In this document: positions 9,841 to 18,109 of the stretch, piece by piece
How the letters are laid out: every line of letters begins with the position of its first letter
Position numbering within the stretch: position 1 is the first letter of the stretch
Source: Candidatus Parabacteroides intestinigallinarum
GTDB lineage: Bacteria > Bacteroidota > Bacteroidia > Bacteroidales > Tannerellaceae
Direction of reading: 5' to 3'
Assembly (NCBI GenBank): GCA_019114945.1
Contig: DXEN01000059.1
Coordinates: forward strand, 1 to 64,000
DNA: 64,000 nt
The notes under the pieces: model-generated
What the model was told of the DNA's origin: nothing
Seen by the model: only the letters and a program-made list of their open reading frames with translations
Database searches by the model: none
Program-made: the position numbers and the translations under genes

Positions 9841-11286
9841 TTAGTTCTCGCCTCCCACGGTCAGCTTGCGTACCAGTACCGACGGCATGCCGCAGGTGAC
9901 GGGGCATGACTGCCCGTCCTTGCCGCATGTCCACGTGCCGTTGTCCATTTGATAATTGTTACCCACCAGCGTGATGTCGGCCAGGGCTTTCGGCCCGTTC
10001 CCGATGATGTTGATGTCCTTGATGGGCTGGGTCAGTTTCCCGTCCTCTATCAGGTAGCCGTTCTTCACGAAGAAGGTGAAGTCGCCCGCCCCGATCTGCA
10101 CCTGCCCGTTGGTGAAGTTGGCGGCGTAGATGCCCCGTTTCACGGTCGAGATGATGTCCGCCTCGTCCACGTCGCCGGCCTCCATGTACGTGGCGCGCAT
10201 ACGGGGGATGGGAGTCTGGCGGAACGACTCGCGTCGCCCGTTGCCCGTCGGGGCGACGCCATAGTGCCGCGCGCTGATGCGGTCGTGCAGGTAGCTTGTC
10301 AGGACGCCCTCGCGCACGATGTAGGTCTTCTGCCCCTCCGTGCCCTCGTCGTCGATGTTCACGGAGCCGCGGTTGAAGGGAATGGTGCCGTCGTCCACCA
10401 CGTTGATACGTGCGTCGCATACCCGCTTATGCAGTTGGTCGGAGAAGATGGAGATATTCTTGCGGTTGAAGTCGGCCTCGAAGGCGTGTCCGATCGCCTC
10501 GTGCAGCAGGATACCGGAGCCTCCGGCGCCCATCACGACGGGCATCTCGCCGCCTTTGGGCTTGATCGCCTGGAACAGGATGGCCGTCTTGTCCACCGCC
10601 TCTTGGGCTACCTCGTCGATTAGCCCGTCGGTCAGGAACTCGGCCCCCATCCGGAAGGCGCGCGCGGCGTACGAGTTCTCGATCCGTCCGTTCTCCTCCA
10701 TGATGCACACGGCGCTGAGGGTCGCCATGGGGCGATAGTCGTAATACATCTGTCCCTCGGAGTCGCGGAACAGGATGCGCGAGGTGGTGTCGCCCAGCGA
10801 GGCCATCACCTTCGTGACCCGCGGGTCTTTCTCGAAAATCCGGTCGTTCAGCCGTTGCAGGAAAGGCATCTTGTCGTTGATGGCGATCTCGTCCCACGAG
10901 GTTCGTACGGCATAGAAATTATGCGCGCGTGTCCGCTCCGTCAGGTTCGCCGGCGTCTTCCCCGCCGCTCCTGAGGCGATGCGCGCCGCCGTGCGCGCGG
11001 CGCGCAGCATCTCGTCGAGGGTAATGTTCTCCACGTAAGCGTAACCGGTCTGGTCACCGGCCAATACACGTACGCCCATTCCGAAGTCGATGTTCGACGA
11101 GGCGCGGTTCACCGCCCCGTCCTGCAAGCCGATGCTGTTCCGGTAGGTGTGCTCGAAGAACAGGTCGGCGTAATCGCCGCCTTTCTCCAAGGCGGCCGCC
11201 AGCACTTTCCGCAAATCCTCGTCGCTCACCTGGAAATAATTCATCGCGAACGCGATCCCGGTCTCTTCACGTCTGTTAATACTCAT
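9841..11286 (-). CDS. tldD: TldD-family zinc metallopeptidase
   Basis: A 481-residue TldD homologue, the catalytic partner of the TldD/TldE protease. The zinc motif HEAIGH lies at residues 262-267 within GSGILLHEAIGHAFEAD. A C-terminal cysteine segment, GQSCPVTCGMPSV, is also present. The cleft of this enzyme family admits only unfolded peptides. The start used here abuts the stop of the upstream radical SAM gene with no gap, implying translational coupling; the internal ATG reading MNYFQVSDED (15 codons in) is an alternative. It is followed after 17 bp by the TldE-type gene. Confidence 0.93.
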   Translation of the reverse strand: MSINRREETGIAFAMNYFQVSDEDLRKVLAAALEKGGDYADLFFEHTYRNSIGLQDGAVNRASSNIDFGMGVRVLAGDQTGYAYVENITLDEMLRAARTAARIASGAAGKTPANLTERTRAHNFYAVRTSWDEIAINDKMPFLQRLNDRIFEKDPRVTKVMASLGDTTSRILFRDSEGQMYYDYRPMATLSAVCIMEENGRIENSYAARAFRMGAEFLTDGLIDEVAQEAVDKTAILFQAIKPKGGEMPVVMGAGGSGILLHEAIGHAFEADFNRKNISIFSDQLHKRVCDARINVVDDGTIPFNRGSVNIDDEGTEGQKTYIVREGVLTSYLHDRISARHYGVAPTGNGRRESFRQTPIPRMRATYMEAGDVDEADIISTVKRGIYAANFTNGQVQIGAGDFTFFVKNGYLIEDGKLTQPIKDINIIGNGPKALADITLVGNNYQMDNGTWTCGKDGQSCPVTCGMPSVLVRKLTVGGEN

Positions 11287-12525
11287 CTATTGTCGTTGTT
11301 GTTTCGCCCATTCCATCACGTTGGCGGGTGGGCGTTTGTTCAGTAATTCCTTTTTCATGAAATCCATGTAGGGAGCCACGTGCTCGAAGAACGCGCGGTA
11401 TCCCTCGCATAGGTAGTTCAATCCCGGCTCCCCGCTCTCGGTGTGGAGGAAGCGGTTCTTGGGGCACTCGCCGTGGCAGGCGAAGAGGTACTCGCACTCC
11501 TTGCAGCGCGTGGGGAGCTTGTCGTATTTATCCGTGCCGAATTTCCGCTGGGCGGGGCTGTACATCATCTCGGTCAGCGTTTTCGTGTAGATGTTGCCCA
11601 GTTTGTATTCCGGGAACACGAAGTGGTCGCAAGCGTACACGTCGCCGTTGAACTCCATCACGCCGGCGTGGCCGCAATAACGGGCCAGCGTGCAGACGCC
11701 CGGTTGCTCGCCCACCCAGTTGGCCAGCGTGGCGTCGAACAGCTGGATGAAGTAGGTGCCCACGTCTTCCTTGAGCCATTCGTCGAACAGGTCGCGCAGG
11801 AACGCGCCCCATTTCCGCGCGTCCACCGAGAAAGGCGCCAGGCGGATGTCGCCGTCGCTTTCCTCGGGCGTGGCGAGCCGTGTGCCCTCCTTGTGCCGCC
11901 CCACGCGTTCCACGATCGGGGCGAATTGGATGTAGTGGCACTCCAGGTCCTTGAAGAACCGGTAGAACTCCAACGGATAGTCTACGTTGTAATCGTTCAC
12001 CACCGCCATCGCGTTATACTCCACGCCGTGTTTCCTCAGCAGCTCGATGCCTTTCATCACCTTATAGAAAGAGGGTTGCCCCTGCCGGTTGCGGCGGTAC
12101 TCGTCGTGGAATTCTTTCGGCCCGTCGATGGAGATGCCCACCAGGAAGTTGTTCTCCTTGAGGAAACGGCACCAATCGTCGGTCAGCAGCGTCCCGTTGG
12201 TTTGTATGCAATTGTCGATATGCCGTCCGTTCGCGTATTTGCGTTGCAGCTCCAGCGCCTTTTTGTAGAAGCCGATCGGGCGCATCAGCGTCTCGCCCCC
12301 GTGCCAGGTGAACAACACCTCACGCGTGGTTTGGCATTCCATGTATTGCTGGATGAACCGTTCCAAGGTCCGCTCGGTCATGATATGGTTCCTCACGTCC
12401 GGGTAGAACTTGCCTTTCTCTAAATAGTAGCAATAATCGCAAGCCAGGTTGCACACCGCCCCCACGGGCTTCAGCATGACGTACACCGGCTTGGCGAAAG
12501 GGGAGATATAAAGGGAATCGCTCAT
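11287..12525 (-). CDS. Radical SAM/SPASM maturase, anaerobic sulfatase-maturating enzyme type
   Basis: A 412-residue radical SAM enzyme resembling the anSME family, which oxidises an active-site Ser or Cys of sulfatases to formylglycine before export. The SAM cluster motif CNLACDYCYY sits near residue 30, then WHGGETLMRP and ISIDGPKEFHDEYR. The C-terminal SPASM region contains CTLARYCGHAGVMEFNG, YACDHFVFPE and CKECEYLFACHGECPKNR, which would hold two auxiliary clusters. The match to anSME is by remembered family motifs; another peptide substrate is possible because tldD and tldE follow in the same operon. No sulfatase gene is in the window. Confidence 0.87.
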   Translation of the reverse strand: MSDSLYISPFAKPVYVMLKPVGAVCNLACDYCYYLEKGKFYPDVRNHIMTERTLERFIQQYMECQTTREVLFTWHGGETLMRPIGFYKKALELQRKYANGRHIDNCIQTNGTLLTDDWCRFLKENNFLVGISIDGPKEFHDEYRRNRQGQPSFYKVMKGIELLRKHGVEYNAMAVVNDYNVDYPLEFYRFFKDLECHYIQFAPIVERVGRHKEGTRLATPEESDGDIRLAPFSVDARKWGAFLRDLFDEWLKEDVGTYFIQLFDATLANWVGEQPGVCTLARYCGHAGVMEFNGDVYACDHFVFPEYKLGNIYTKTLTEMMYSPAQRKFGTDKYDKLPTRCKECEYLFACHGECPKNRFLHTESGEPGLNYLCEGYRAFFEHVAPYMDFMKKELLNKRPPANVMEWAKQQRQ

Positions 12526-12557
12526 GTCTTGTTTTTACGTATTCTATTTTTAATCGC

Positions 12558-12565
12558 CAAATATA
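12558..12565 (-). promoter_or_regulatory. -7 box of the radical SAM-tldD-tldE operon
   Basis: On the minus strand this reads TATATTTG, a full match to TAnnTTTG, 32 nt upstream of the radical SAM ATG. The 105-bp gap between this operon and the amidase gene has no small ORF. Confidence 0.65.
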
Positions 12566-12630
12566 CGAAACCTTTTTGGAATAAGTAAATATACCGAATT
12601 AATTTCGTAGCTCGTAGCTCGTGACTCAAA

Positions 12631-13653
12631 TCACCGCGTTCTTTTCTTGAATTGCCGGTAATCGGTGATGAAGCCCTCGCACAACCAATTGGCCAGCGCC
12701 TGCCGGTTGTTGCTGAGGATAATGCGCCGCTGGTCGAAGCTGTTTTGGATGTTGCCCAATTCCACGAACACGGAGGTCGGCACGGTATGCCGCAATACAT
12801 AGAGGTCGCGGCTCTCCACCGTGCCCGAGAATCCCCTGCCGGGTTGGTGGCGTTTGTATTTCTCGGCGAAGGTGGAACGCATCGTCCGTGCCAGCCGCTT
12901 GCCGTCGGCGCTTCGGGGCTTGTGGTAGAAAAACACGTCGGCGCGCTGGTGGCGGCTCCGGCTATCCACGTGGATGAAGATCGCCCGTTTGTACTTCTCT
13001 TTGTCCTTACGGCTCAGGGCGTTGATTTTCGCGGCGCGTTGCTCCAGGCGGGCCACTTGGTTGAAGGGGATCGCGTCGCCCATGCAGGTTTCCCGTTTGC
13101 TGTTGTCGAGGAATCGCTGGTCGCGTATCCCGTCTTTCGCGTCCTGGATGATGATGTGCACCTTGGCGCCTTTGGTCAGGAGCGCGCGGGCCAGGCGCAG
13201 CATGATATCGTAAGCGTACTCGTCCTCGTGCAGGCGGCGCGAGCCCATCCGCCCGATGGCGCCGGGGTCGGGGCCCCCGTGCCCGCTCACCAGGTAGAAG
13301 CAGGCGCCTCGCAGCTCCGACGAGGTCACCTTGTAATTGGCCAGCGCCTTGCCGAAAAGCGGTTGGCGCCCGCTTTTCCCCACGGGGGTGGATGAGGCCT
13401 TCGCCTTTGCCCGCGAGGGCGGCAAGGTGTATTCGACACCGAGGAGCAAGCTGTTGTTCTTCCCGAATTTCCCCTTGTTGAGCCGGATGAACTCTTTTCG
13501 GTAAGCCGCGCCGGGGCGGTCGAGACGTTGGAGGAACGAGGTGATGCCCTCGCCCGGTTTCGGGGAGGCTTTCTCTTGCGCGTTTAAGGGGCTGGCGACC
13601 AGGAAGGCGATCAGCAAGCCAAGGAAAAGTAGGATATCGTCTCTTCGGTTCAT
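12631..13653 (-). CDS. N-acetylmuramoyl-L-alanine amidase (Amidase_3)
   Basis: A 340-residue secreted zinc amidase that cleaves the bond between muramic acid and the peptide stem of peptidoglycan. A signal peptide (LFLGLLIAFLVASPLNAQ) ends near residue 25. A short N-terminal module (about 30-75) precedes the Amidase_3 fold. The zinc and catalytic residues fall in the expected order: His in LVSGHGGPDPGAIG, Glu in HEDEYAYDIM, His in AIFIHVDSR, and a late Glu in VFVELGNIQNS. HVDSR replaces the HxNA form common in E. coli AmiC. A near-consensus -7 box, TATCTTCG, is at 13676-13683 on the minus strand. Confidence 0.9.
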   Translation of the reverse strand: MNRRDDILLFLGLLIAFLVASPLNAQEKASPKPGEGITSFLQRLDRPGAAYRKEFIRLNKGKFGKNNSLLLGVEYTLPPSRAKAKASSTPVGKSGRQPLFGKALANYKVTSSELRGACFYLVSGHGGPDPGAIGRMGSRRLHEDEYAYDIMLRLARALLTKGAKVHIIIQDAKDGIRDQRFLDNSKRETCMGDAIPFNQVARLEQRAAKINALSRKDKEKYKRAIFIHVDSRSRHQRADVFFYHKPRSADGKRLARTMRSTFAEKYKRHQPGRGFSGTVESRDLYVLRHTVPTSVFVELGNIQNSFDQRRIILSNNRQALANWLCEGFITDYRQFKKRTR

Positions 13654-13704
13654 CTGATTTCACGATTGGATAACGCGAAGATACGATTTTTTTGGCGAGA
13701 ATCC

Positions 13705-14274
13705 TTATTTCTCTCCGGCTACGCGCTCGTAAATCGCCCGGGTGAGCCGGATGTCGTACGACGCGTCGTGCAGCTTCTCCGCCTCGATGGGGATGCCCAG
13801 GGCCTTCGCCACGGTCTCCTGCTTGAAATCGGGCATCTCGTGCCGCTGGCGCATCAGGTGTCGCGTGGCCAGCACCATCACGTCGATGGAGTTCACCCAG
13901 AACCACGAGTAGAAATAATTGTCGCCGTTCTGCACGAAGAACGCCTTCAGGAACTGGTTGTCGAACGAGGCGTTGTTGTACCCCACGAGGAAGAACTTGT
14001 CTTGCCGGTCGTACTTGTCCACGTATTTAGAGAGCATCGCCACGAACCGCTCGTACACCTCGCGCATGGGCGGATAGGCTTGTATTTGCTCGCGGGTGAC
14101 GCGGCAGACGCGCAAGGCCTCCTCGTCGATCTCGCATTGGGGATTGGGGCATACGTTGAGGTTGAAGCTCTCGCGTGTCTCGCCATCGATCACTACTTCT
14201 CCGCTGATTTGGTGGATCCCGTTCCGCCAAAACTTGATGCCCGTCGTCTCTAAATCGTAAAATAGTAATTTCAT
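13705..14274 (-). CDS. DEDDh 3'-5' exonuclease
   Basis: A 189-residue DnaQ/RNase T-like exonuclease. Exo I is FYDLETTGIKFW (D7, E9), Exo II is YNNASFDNQFLKAFF, and Exo III is LHDASYDIRLTRAIY with the catalytic His and Asp. Such stand-alone domains trim DNA or RNA 3' ends with two metal ions. Nothing else is fused, and the length is close to RNase T (about 200). The neighbours do not define a pathway. A near-consensus -7 box (TATTTTCG on the minus strand, 14303-14310) lies about 30 nt upstream. Confidence 0.85.
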   Translation of the reverse strand: MKLLFYDLETTGIKFWRNGIHQISGEVVIDGETRESFNLNVCPNPQCEIDEEALRVCRVTREQIQAYPPMREVYERFVAMLSKYVDKYDRQDKFFLVGYNNASFDNQFLKAFFVQNGDNYFYSWFWVNSIDVMVLATRHLMRQRHEMPDFKQETVAKALGIPIEAEKLHDASYDIRLTRAIYERVAGEK

Positions 14275-14463
14275 CGCCGCTTCGTTTTCGGATTTCTCTG
14301 CGCGAAAATACGATTTTTCTTCTTTTATGGGCGGATATACTATTTCCTTTCGAGTGGAATTTTATTTTCCTCTGGAAGGGATTTATTTATGAGCGATTCC
14401 CAACTTTTTCCAGAATTATTCCGTTTCTTCGCGAGACGAAGGAAATAAGGAAGGAGTAAGCGT

Positions 14464-15141
14464 ATGAAACTATTGGTAATAGAGGACGAGCCCTCGTTGC
14501 GGGAGTTGATAGAGCGCTCGCTGGAGAAAGAGCGCTACGTGGTGGAGGTGGCGGATTCGTATGCCGCGGGCATCCGGAAGTTGGAGGATTATGATTACGA
14601 TTGCATCCTGCTGGACATCATGCTGCCGGATGGCGACGGCCTCTCCTTGCTGGGGAGAATCAAGGAGATGGGGAAGCGGGAGTGCGTGATTATCATCTCC
14701 GCCAAGGACTCGCTGGAGGACAAGGTGGCGGGGCTGGACCTGGGCGCGGATGATTACCTGGCGAAGCCTTTCCATATCGCCGAGCTGAGCGCCCGCGTGA
14801 AGAGCGTCGTCCGGAGGCATCATTACCGGGGCGATGCCCGTGTGGAAGCGGGCAACGTGCGGATTCACGTGGACAAGCGCCAGGTGGAGGTAGGGGGAAA
14901 CCCCTTGGAACTGAATAAGAAAGAGTATGACATCCTGCTCTATTTCGCGAACCGCCCCGGGCGTTTGGTGGATAAGGCCGCCCTCGCGGAGTCGGTGTGG
15001 GGCGATCATATCGACCAGGTGGATAATTTCGATTTCGTGTACGCGCAAATCAAGAACCTGCGGAAGAAACTCAAGGCGAGCGGCGCCAGCGTGGAACTCA
15101 AGGCGGTTTACAAGTTCGGATACAAATTGGTTGTCGAATAA
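14464..15141 (+). CDS. OmpR-family response regulator
   Basis: A 225-residue two-component response regulator. The receiver domain (1-115) has the acidic pair D8/E9, phosphoacceptor D51 in LLDIMLPDGDG, and the conserved Lys in DDYLAKPFH. The C-terminal winged helix (about 125-225) has the transactivation-loop and recognition-helix pattern of OmpR (VWGDHIDQVDNFDFVYAQI). AAGGAGT lies about 6 nt upstream of the ATG, stronger than usual for this genome. It is followed after 17 bp by its sensor kinase. The likely target is the PepSY-like gene downstream. Confidence 0.95.
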   Translation: MKLLVIEDEPSLRELIERSLEKERYVVEVADSYAAGIRKLEDYDYDCILLDIMLPDGDGLSLLGRIKEMGKRECVIIISAKDSLEDKVAGLDLGADDYLAKPFHIAELSARVKSVVRRHHYRGDARVEAGNVRIHVDKRQVEVGGNPLELNKKEYDILLYFANRPGRLVDKAALAESVWGDHIDQVDNFDFVYAQIKNLRKKLKASGASVELKAVYKFGYKLVVE

Positions 15142-15158
15142 AAAACGGGTGTCGCGGG

Positions 15159-16415
15159 ATGAGGCTGATCTATCGTGTCTTGATGGGATTGTCGGTGGTC
15201 TTGATGGTGGTGCTGGCTGTTTGGGCCTTTTTGTTCTATCTGGCCGTGGCCGACGAGATCAACGACGAGCTGGACGATTCGTTGGAGGAATATGCCGAGA
15301 TGATAATCACCCGTTCGCTATCGGGCGAGGAACTACCGGTGGCGGACAATGGCATGGGGAATCGCTACCGTTTGTCGGAGCTGGATCCGCGCTTCGCGGA
15401 GGAATGGGGCATGGGCGAGGAATACTACTACACGGAGGATGAGGAGCGGGTGCTGTCGATGGTCTTCCGGGACCGCGACGACCGTTATTTCGAGCTGGTC
15501 GTATCCACGCCGACCGTGGAGGGGGACGATTTGCGCGAGGCGGTGTGGCATTGGAGCGTGTTCCTGTACTTTTTCTTGCTCTTGAGCGTGGTGGTGGTTA
15601 CCGCCTGGGTCTTTTACCGCAACATGAAGCCGTTGTACGTCTTGCTGGATTGGCTGGACGCTTACCGGATAGGGCGGCCTAACGAGCCCTTGCGCAACGA
15701 GACGCGCGTCGCGGAGTTTCGGAAACTGAACGAGGCCGCCTTGCGCAACGCGGAGCGGAGCGAGCGGATGTACGAGCGGCAGAAGCGCTTCATCGGCAAC
15801 GCCTCGCACGAGATACAGACGCCCTTGGCGATCTGCCGGAACCGGATCGAGAACTTGATGGAGGACGATTCGCTGGGCGAGAGCCAATTGGAGGAATTGT
15901 ACAAGACGCATAAGACGCTGGAGTATATCACGAAGCTGAATAAAACGCTGTTGTTGCTGACCAAGATCGATAATGGGCAATTTATCGACGTGACGGAGGT
16001 GGACTTGAACGATTTGCTGGGGCGATACTTGGAGGATTTCAAGGAGGTGTACGCCTATCGGCGGATCGAGGTGGAGACGCGCGTGGAGGGAACGACGAGG
16101 GTGACCATGAACGAGTCGCTGGCCGCGTCGCTTTTCTCCAATTTGCTGAAGAACGCTTTCACGCACAATGTCGACCAGGGGCGGATATCCATTTGGCTGG
16201 GGCACGGACGTTTCGAGATCCGGAATACCGGCGAGGAGGGCGCCTTGGACAAGGAGCGCGTTTTCGAGCGTTTTTACCAAGGGCGTAAGAAAGAGGGCTC
16301 TACCGGATTGGGATTGGCCATCGCGCGCGCCATCTGCGTGGAGCGGGGGTTCGACTTGTCGTATGAATACGCGGGGGACATGCATGTGTTCCGAATTAAT
16401 TTCCGGAAAGCCTGA
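15159..16415 (+). CDS. Sensor histidine kinase
   Basis: A 418-residue membrane histidine kinase. TM1 is at about residues 7-28 and TM2 at about 130-150, enclosing a roughly 100-residue periplasmic sensor rich in Asp and Glu. The HisKA motif ASHEIQTPLAICRNR carries phosphoacceptor H217. The ATPase domain shows the N box NLLKNAFTHN, the G1 box IRNTGEEG and the G2 box GSTGLGLAIA. The phosphoacceptor box has EIQTP instead of ELRTP, common in Bacteroidota. It pairs with the regulator immediately upstream. The acidic periplasmic loop could sense a cation or cationic peptide, but that is speculation. Confidence 0.94.
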   Translation: MRLIYRVLMGLSVVLMVVLAVWAFLFYLAVADEINDELDDSLEEYAEMIITRSLSGEELPVADNGMGNRYRLSELDPRFAEEWGMGEEYYYTEDEERVLSMVFRDRDDRYFELVVSTPTVEGDDLREAVWHWSVFLYFFLLLSVVVVTAWVFYRNMKPLYVLLDWLDAYRIGRPNEPLRNETRVAEFRKLNEAALRNAERSERMYERQKRFIGNASHEIQTPLAICRNRIENLMEDDSLGESQLEELYKTHKTLEYITKLNKTLLLLTKIDNGQFIDVTEVDLNDLLGRYLEDFKEVYAYRRIEVETRVEGTTRVTMNESLAASLFSNLLKNAFTHNVDQGRISIWLGHGRFEIRNTGEEGALDKERVFERFYQGRKKEGSTGLGLAIARAICVERGFDLSYEYAGDMHVFRINFRKA

Positions 16416-16435
16416 TATTTCAAGAAATTTTCAAT

Positions 16436-16461
16436 TTCGCGTCCGAACTTCGCGTCCGAAG
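16436..16461 (+). promoter_or_regulatory. Two tandem 13-bp repeats between the kinase and the PepSY-like gene
   Basis: TTCGCGTCCGAAC and TTCGCGTCCGAAG stand back to back, 42-67 bp before the PepSY-like start. OmpR-type regulators bind direct repeats, so this is a reasonable but untested binding site for the adjacent regulator. Confidence 0.4.
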
Positions 16462-16502
16462 TAATTGATTGAATGTTTAACACGTAAAAAAGGAAAAGGA
16501 TT

Positions 16503-16943
16503 ATGAGACGATTATTCATGTTATGGGTATGTATGTGCGCGCTGGGCGCGACAACGGTGTGGGCGGATAGCGATAAGCCGATTCAATACAAGGATTTGCC
16601 CGTAGCGGCCCAACGGTTCGTGGAGCGGCATTTCCCCGGGCGGAAAATAGCCTTGGCGAGGATGGACGCCGGTTTCTTTGATAAAAGCTACGACGTGATT
16701 TTCGTGAATGGCGATAAGATAGAGTTCGACAAGAAAGGGGATTGGAAAGAGATGAGAAGCGCGCGTGGCGGCGTGGTGCCGGCCTCGGCCGTCCCGGCGG
16801 CGATCAATACACGCGTCACCCGGGATTATCCGGGTATTTACATCATGGAAATAGAGCGTGACAAGAACGAGTACGAGGTGAAGCTCTCGAACGGGCGGGA
16901 TTTGACCTTCGACAAGCGTTTCCGCCTGATTGATATGGATTGA
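16503..16943 (+). CDS. PepSY-like periplasmic protein
   Basis: A 146-residue exported protein with a signal peptide ending near TTVWA (residue 21). The mature part holds two copies of the PepSY-like half motif: VERHFPGRKIALARMD followed by YDVIFVNGDKIEFDKKGDW, then VTRDYPGIYIMEIERD followed by YEVKLSNGRDLTFDKRF. Proteins of this family are common in Bacteroidota next to two-component systems, and this one follows such a pair by 87 bp. They are thought to act as periplasmic regulators or binding proteins; no reaction is known. Purine-rich AAAGGAAAAGG precedes the ATG. Confidence 0.85.
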   Translation: MRRLFMLWVCMCALGATTVWADSDKPIQYKDLPVAAQRFVERHFPGRKIALARMDAGFFDKSYDVIFVNGDKIEFDKKGDWKEMRSARGGVVPASAVPAAINTRVTRDYPGIYIMEIERDKNEYEVKLSNGRDLTFDKRFRLIDMD

Positions 16944-16958
16944 CCTCTTGCCCCGCCC

Positions 16959-18044
16959 TTATCTCGGCGCTTTCCGGTAGAGGTAGACGGCGATGAAGGA
17001 ATAAAGGATGTTCGGGATCCAGGCCGCCACGGCGGGGCTCACGTTGCCGTTGATCGCGAATGTGGAGGTGATGGTCATGAACAGGATATAGGAAAAGCTC
17101 AGCGCCAGCCCAATACCGATGTTCAGCCCCATGCCTCCCTTTATCTTCCGGGAGGAGAGCGATACGCCGATGGCCGTCAGGATAAACGCCGCCATGATGG
17201 TGGCGAATCGTTTGTGATATTCTATCTGGAAGGTCTGTATATTGCCTACGCCCCGTCGTTTCTGCCGTTCGATGTAGGTGGCCAGCTCGGGGGTGGTCAT
17301 CGTCTCGCAATCGTTCACCGATATCAGGAAATCGGAGGGGACGATGGTCAGGGTCGTATCCTTGCGGGAGCCGTTCGTGATATGCTCGCGCATGCCCTCG
17401 AAGTCGCGGATCATGTAGTCGATCACGGTCCATTGATAGAGCGAGTCGTATTTGATGGACTTGGCGGTGAGGCGCGATACCAGTTTCTTTTCCTCGAAAT
17501 GTTCCAGCGAGAACCGATAGCCCATGTTCGACCGGGCGTCGTAGCTATCGAAGTAGGCGATGACACCCGGCTCGATCTCCAGCTGGGCGTTTCGCACGTA
17601 GTCCACTTTCTTGTTGCGGATGTATTTGTTCTGGAAGTCGATACGCGTCTTGTTGGCGGGCGGGATGATGTAGGCGTTCAATACGAACGTGACCGCCGCG
17701 ATGATAGCCGCCGACAACGCGTAGGGAAGCATCAGCCGCCGGAAACTCATCCCGCTGGAGAGCATCGCGATAATCTCCGACCGGTCCGCCAGCTTGGAGG
17801 TGAAGAAGATCACGGCGATGAAGGTGAACAGCGGGCTGAACAGGTTGGCGAAATAGGGGATGAAGTTCATGTAATAATCCACGATAATCGCTTTCAAGGG
17901 CACGTCGGGATTCAGGAACTTATCGATTTTCTCGTTGATGTCGAACACCACGGAGATGGAGATAATCAAGGCGATCGCGAAGACGTACGTCCCCAGGAAC
18001 TGCTTGATGATGTACCAATCGATTCGTTTTAACTTGAGCTTCAT
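16959..18044 (-). CDS. LptF/LptG-family permease
   Basis: A 361-residue inner-membrane protein of the YjgP/YjgQ family, the transmembrane part of the LptB2FG transporter that extracts lipopolysaccharide from the inner membrane. Three N-terminal helices (about 12-33, 50-80, 98-120) and three C-terminal helices (about 275-355) flank a periplasmic beta-jellyroll (about 125-265), the family layout. It lies downstream of tgt on the same strand across a 65-bp gap holding a heptamer repeat. Whether it is the F or G partner cannot be decided from one protein. Confidence 0.9.
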   Translation of the reverse strand: MKLKLKRIDWYIIKQFLGTYVFAIALIISISVVFDINEKIDKFLNPDVPLKAIIVDYYMNFIPYFANLFSPLFTFIAVIFFTSKLADRSEIIAMLSSGMSFRRLMLPYALSAAIIAAVTFVLNAYIIPPANKTRIDFQNKYIRNKKVDYVRNAQLEIEPGVIAYFDSYDARSNMGYRFSLEHFEEKKLVSRLTAKSIKYDSLYQWTVIDYMIRDFEGMREHITNGSRKDTTLTIVPSDFLISVNDCETMTTPELATYIERQKRRGVGNIQTFQIEYHKRFATIMAAFILTAIGVSLSSRKIKGGMGLNIGIGLALSFSYILFMTITSTFAINGNVSPAVAAWIPNILYSFIAVYLYRKAPR

Positions 18045-18060
18045 CTAATAAATTACGAAT

Positions 18061-18095
18061 TGTCAATTGTCAATTATCAATTATCAATTATCAAT
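18061..18095. repeat. Five tandem heptamers just upstream of lptF/G
   Basis: The plus strand reads TGTCAAT twice, then TATCAAT three times. The block ends 16 bp before the lptF/G ATG. Slippage here would change the distance between tgt and the lptF/G start region. Confidence 0.75.
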
Positions 18096-18109
18096 GAGAA
18101 CCGCCCCGC

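Noticed and set aside
8486-9844. A 452-codon frame opposite tldE, and similar long frames opposite tldD, dnaG, tkt, galK and the FN3-kelch gene
   Set aside because: All mirror well-identified genes, show no family motifs, and have the same composition artefact.
11287-12630. RiPP precursor peptide near the radical SAM and TldD/TldE genes
   Set aside because: The 105-bp upstream gap and the gene junctions hold no short ORF with a leader-core pattern.
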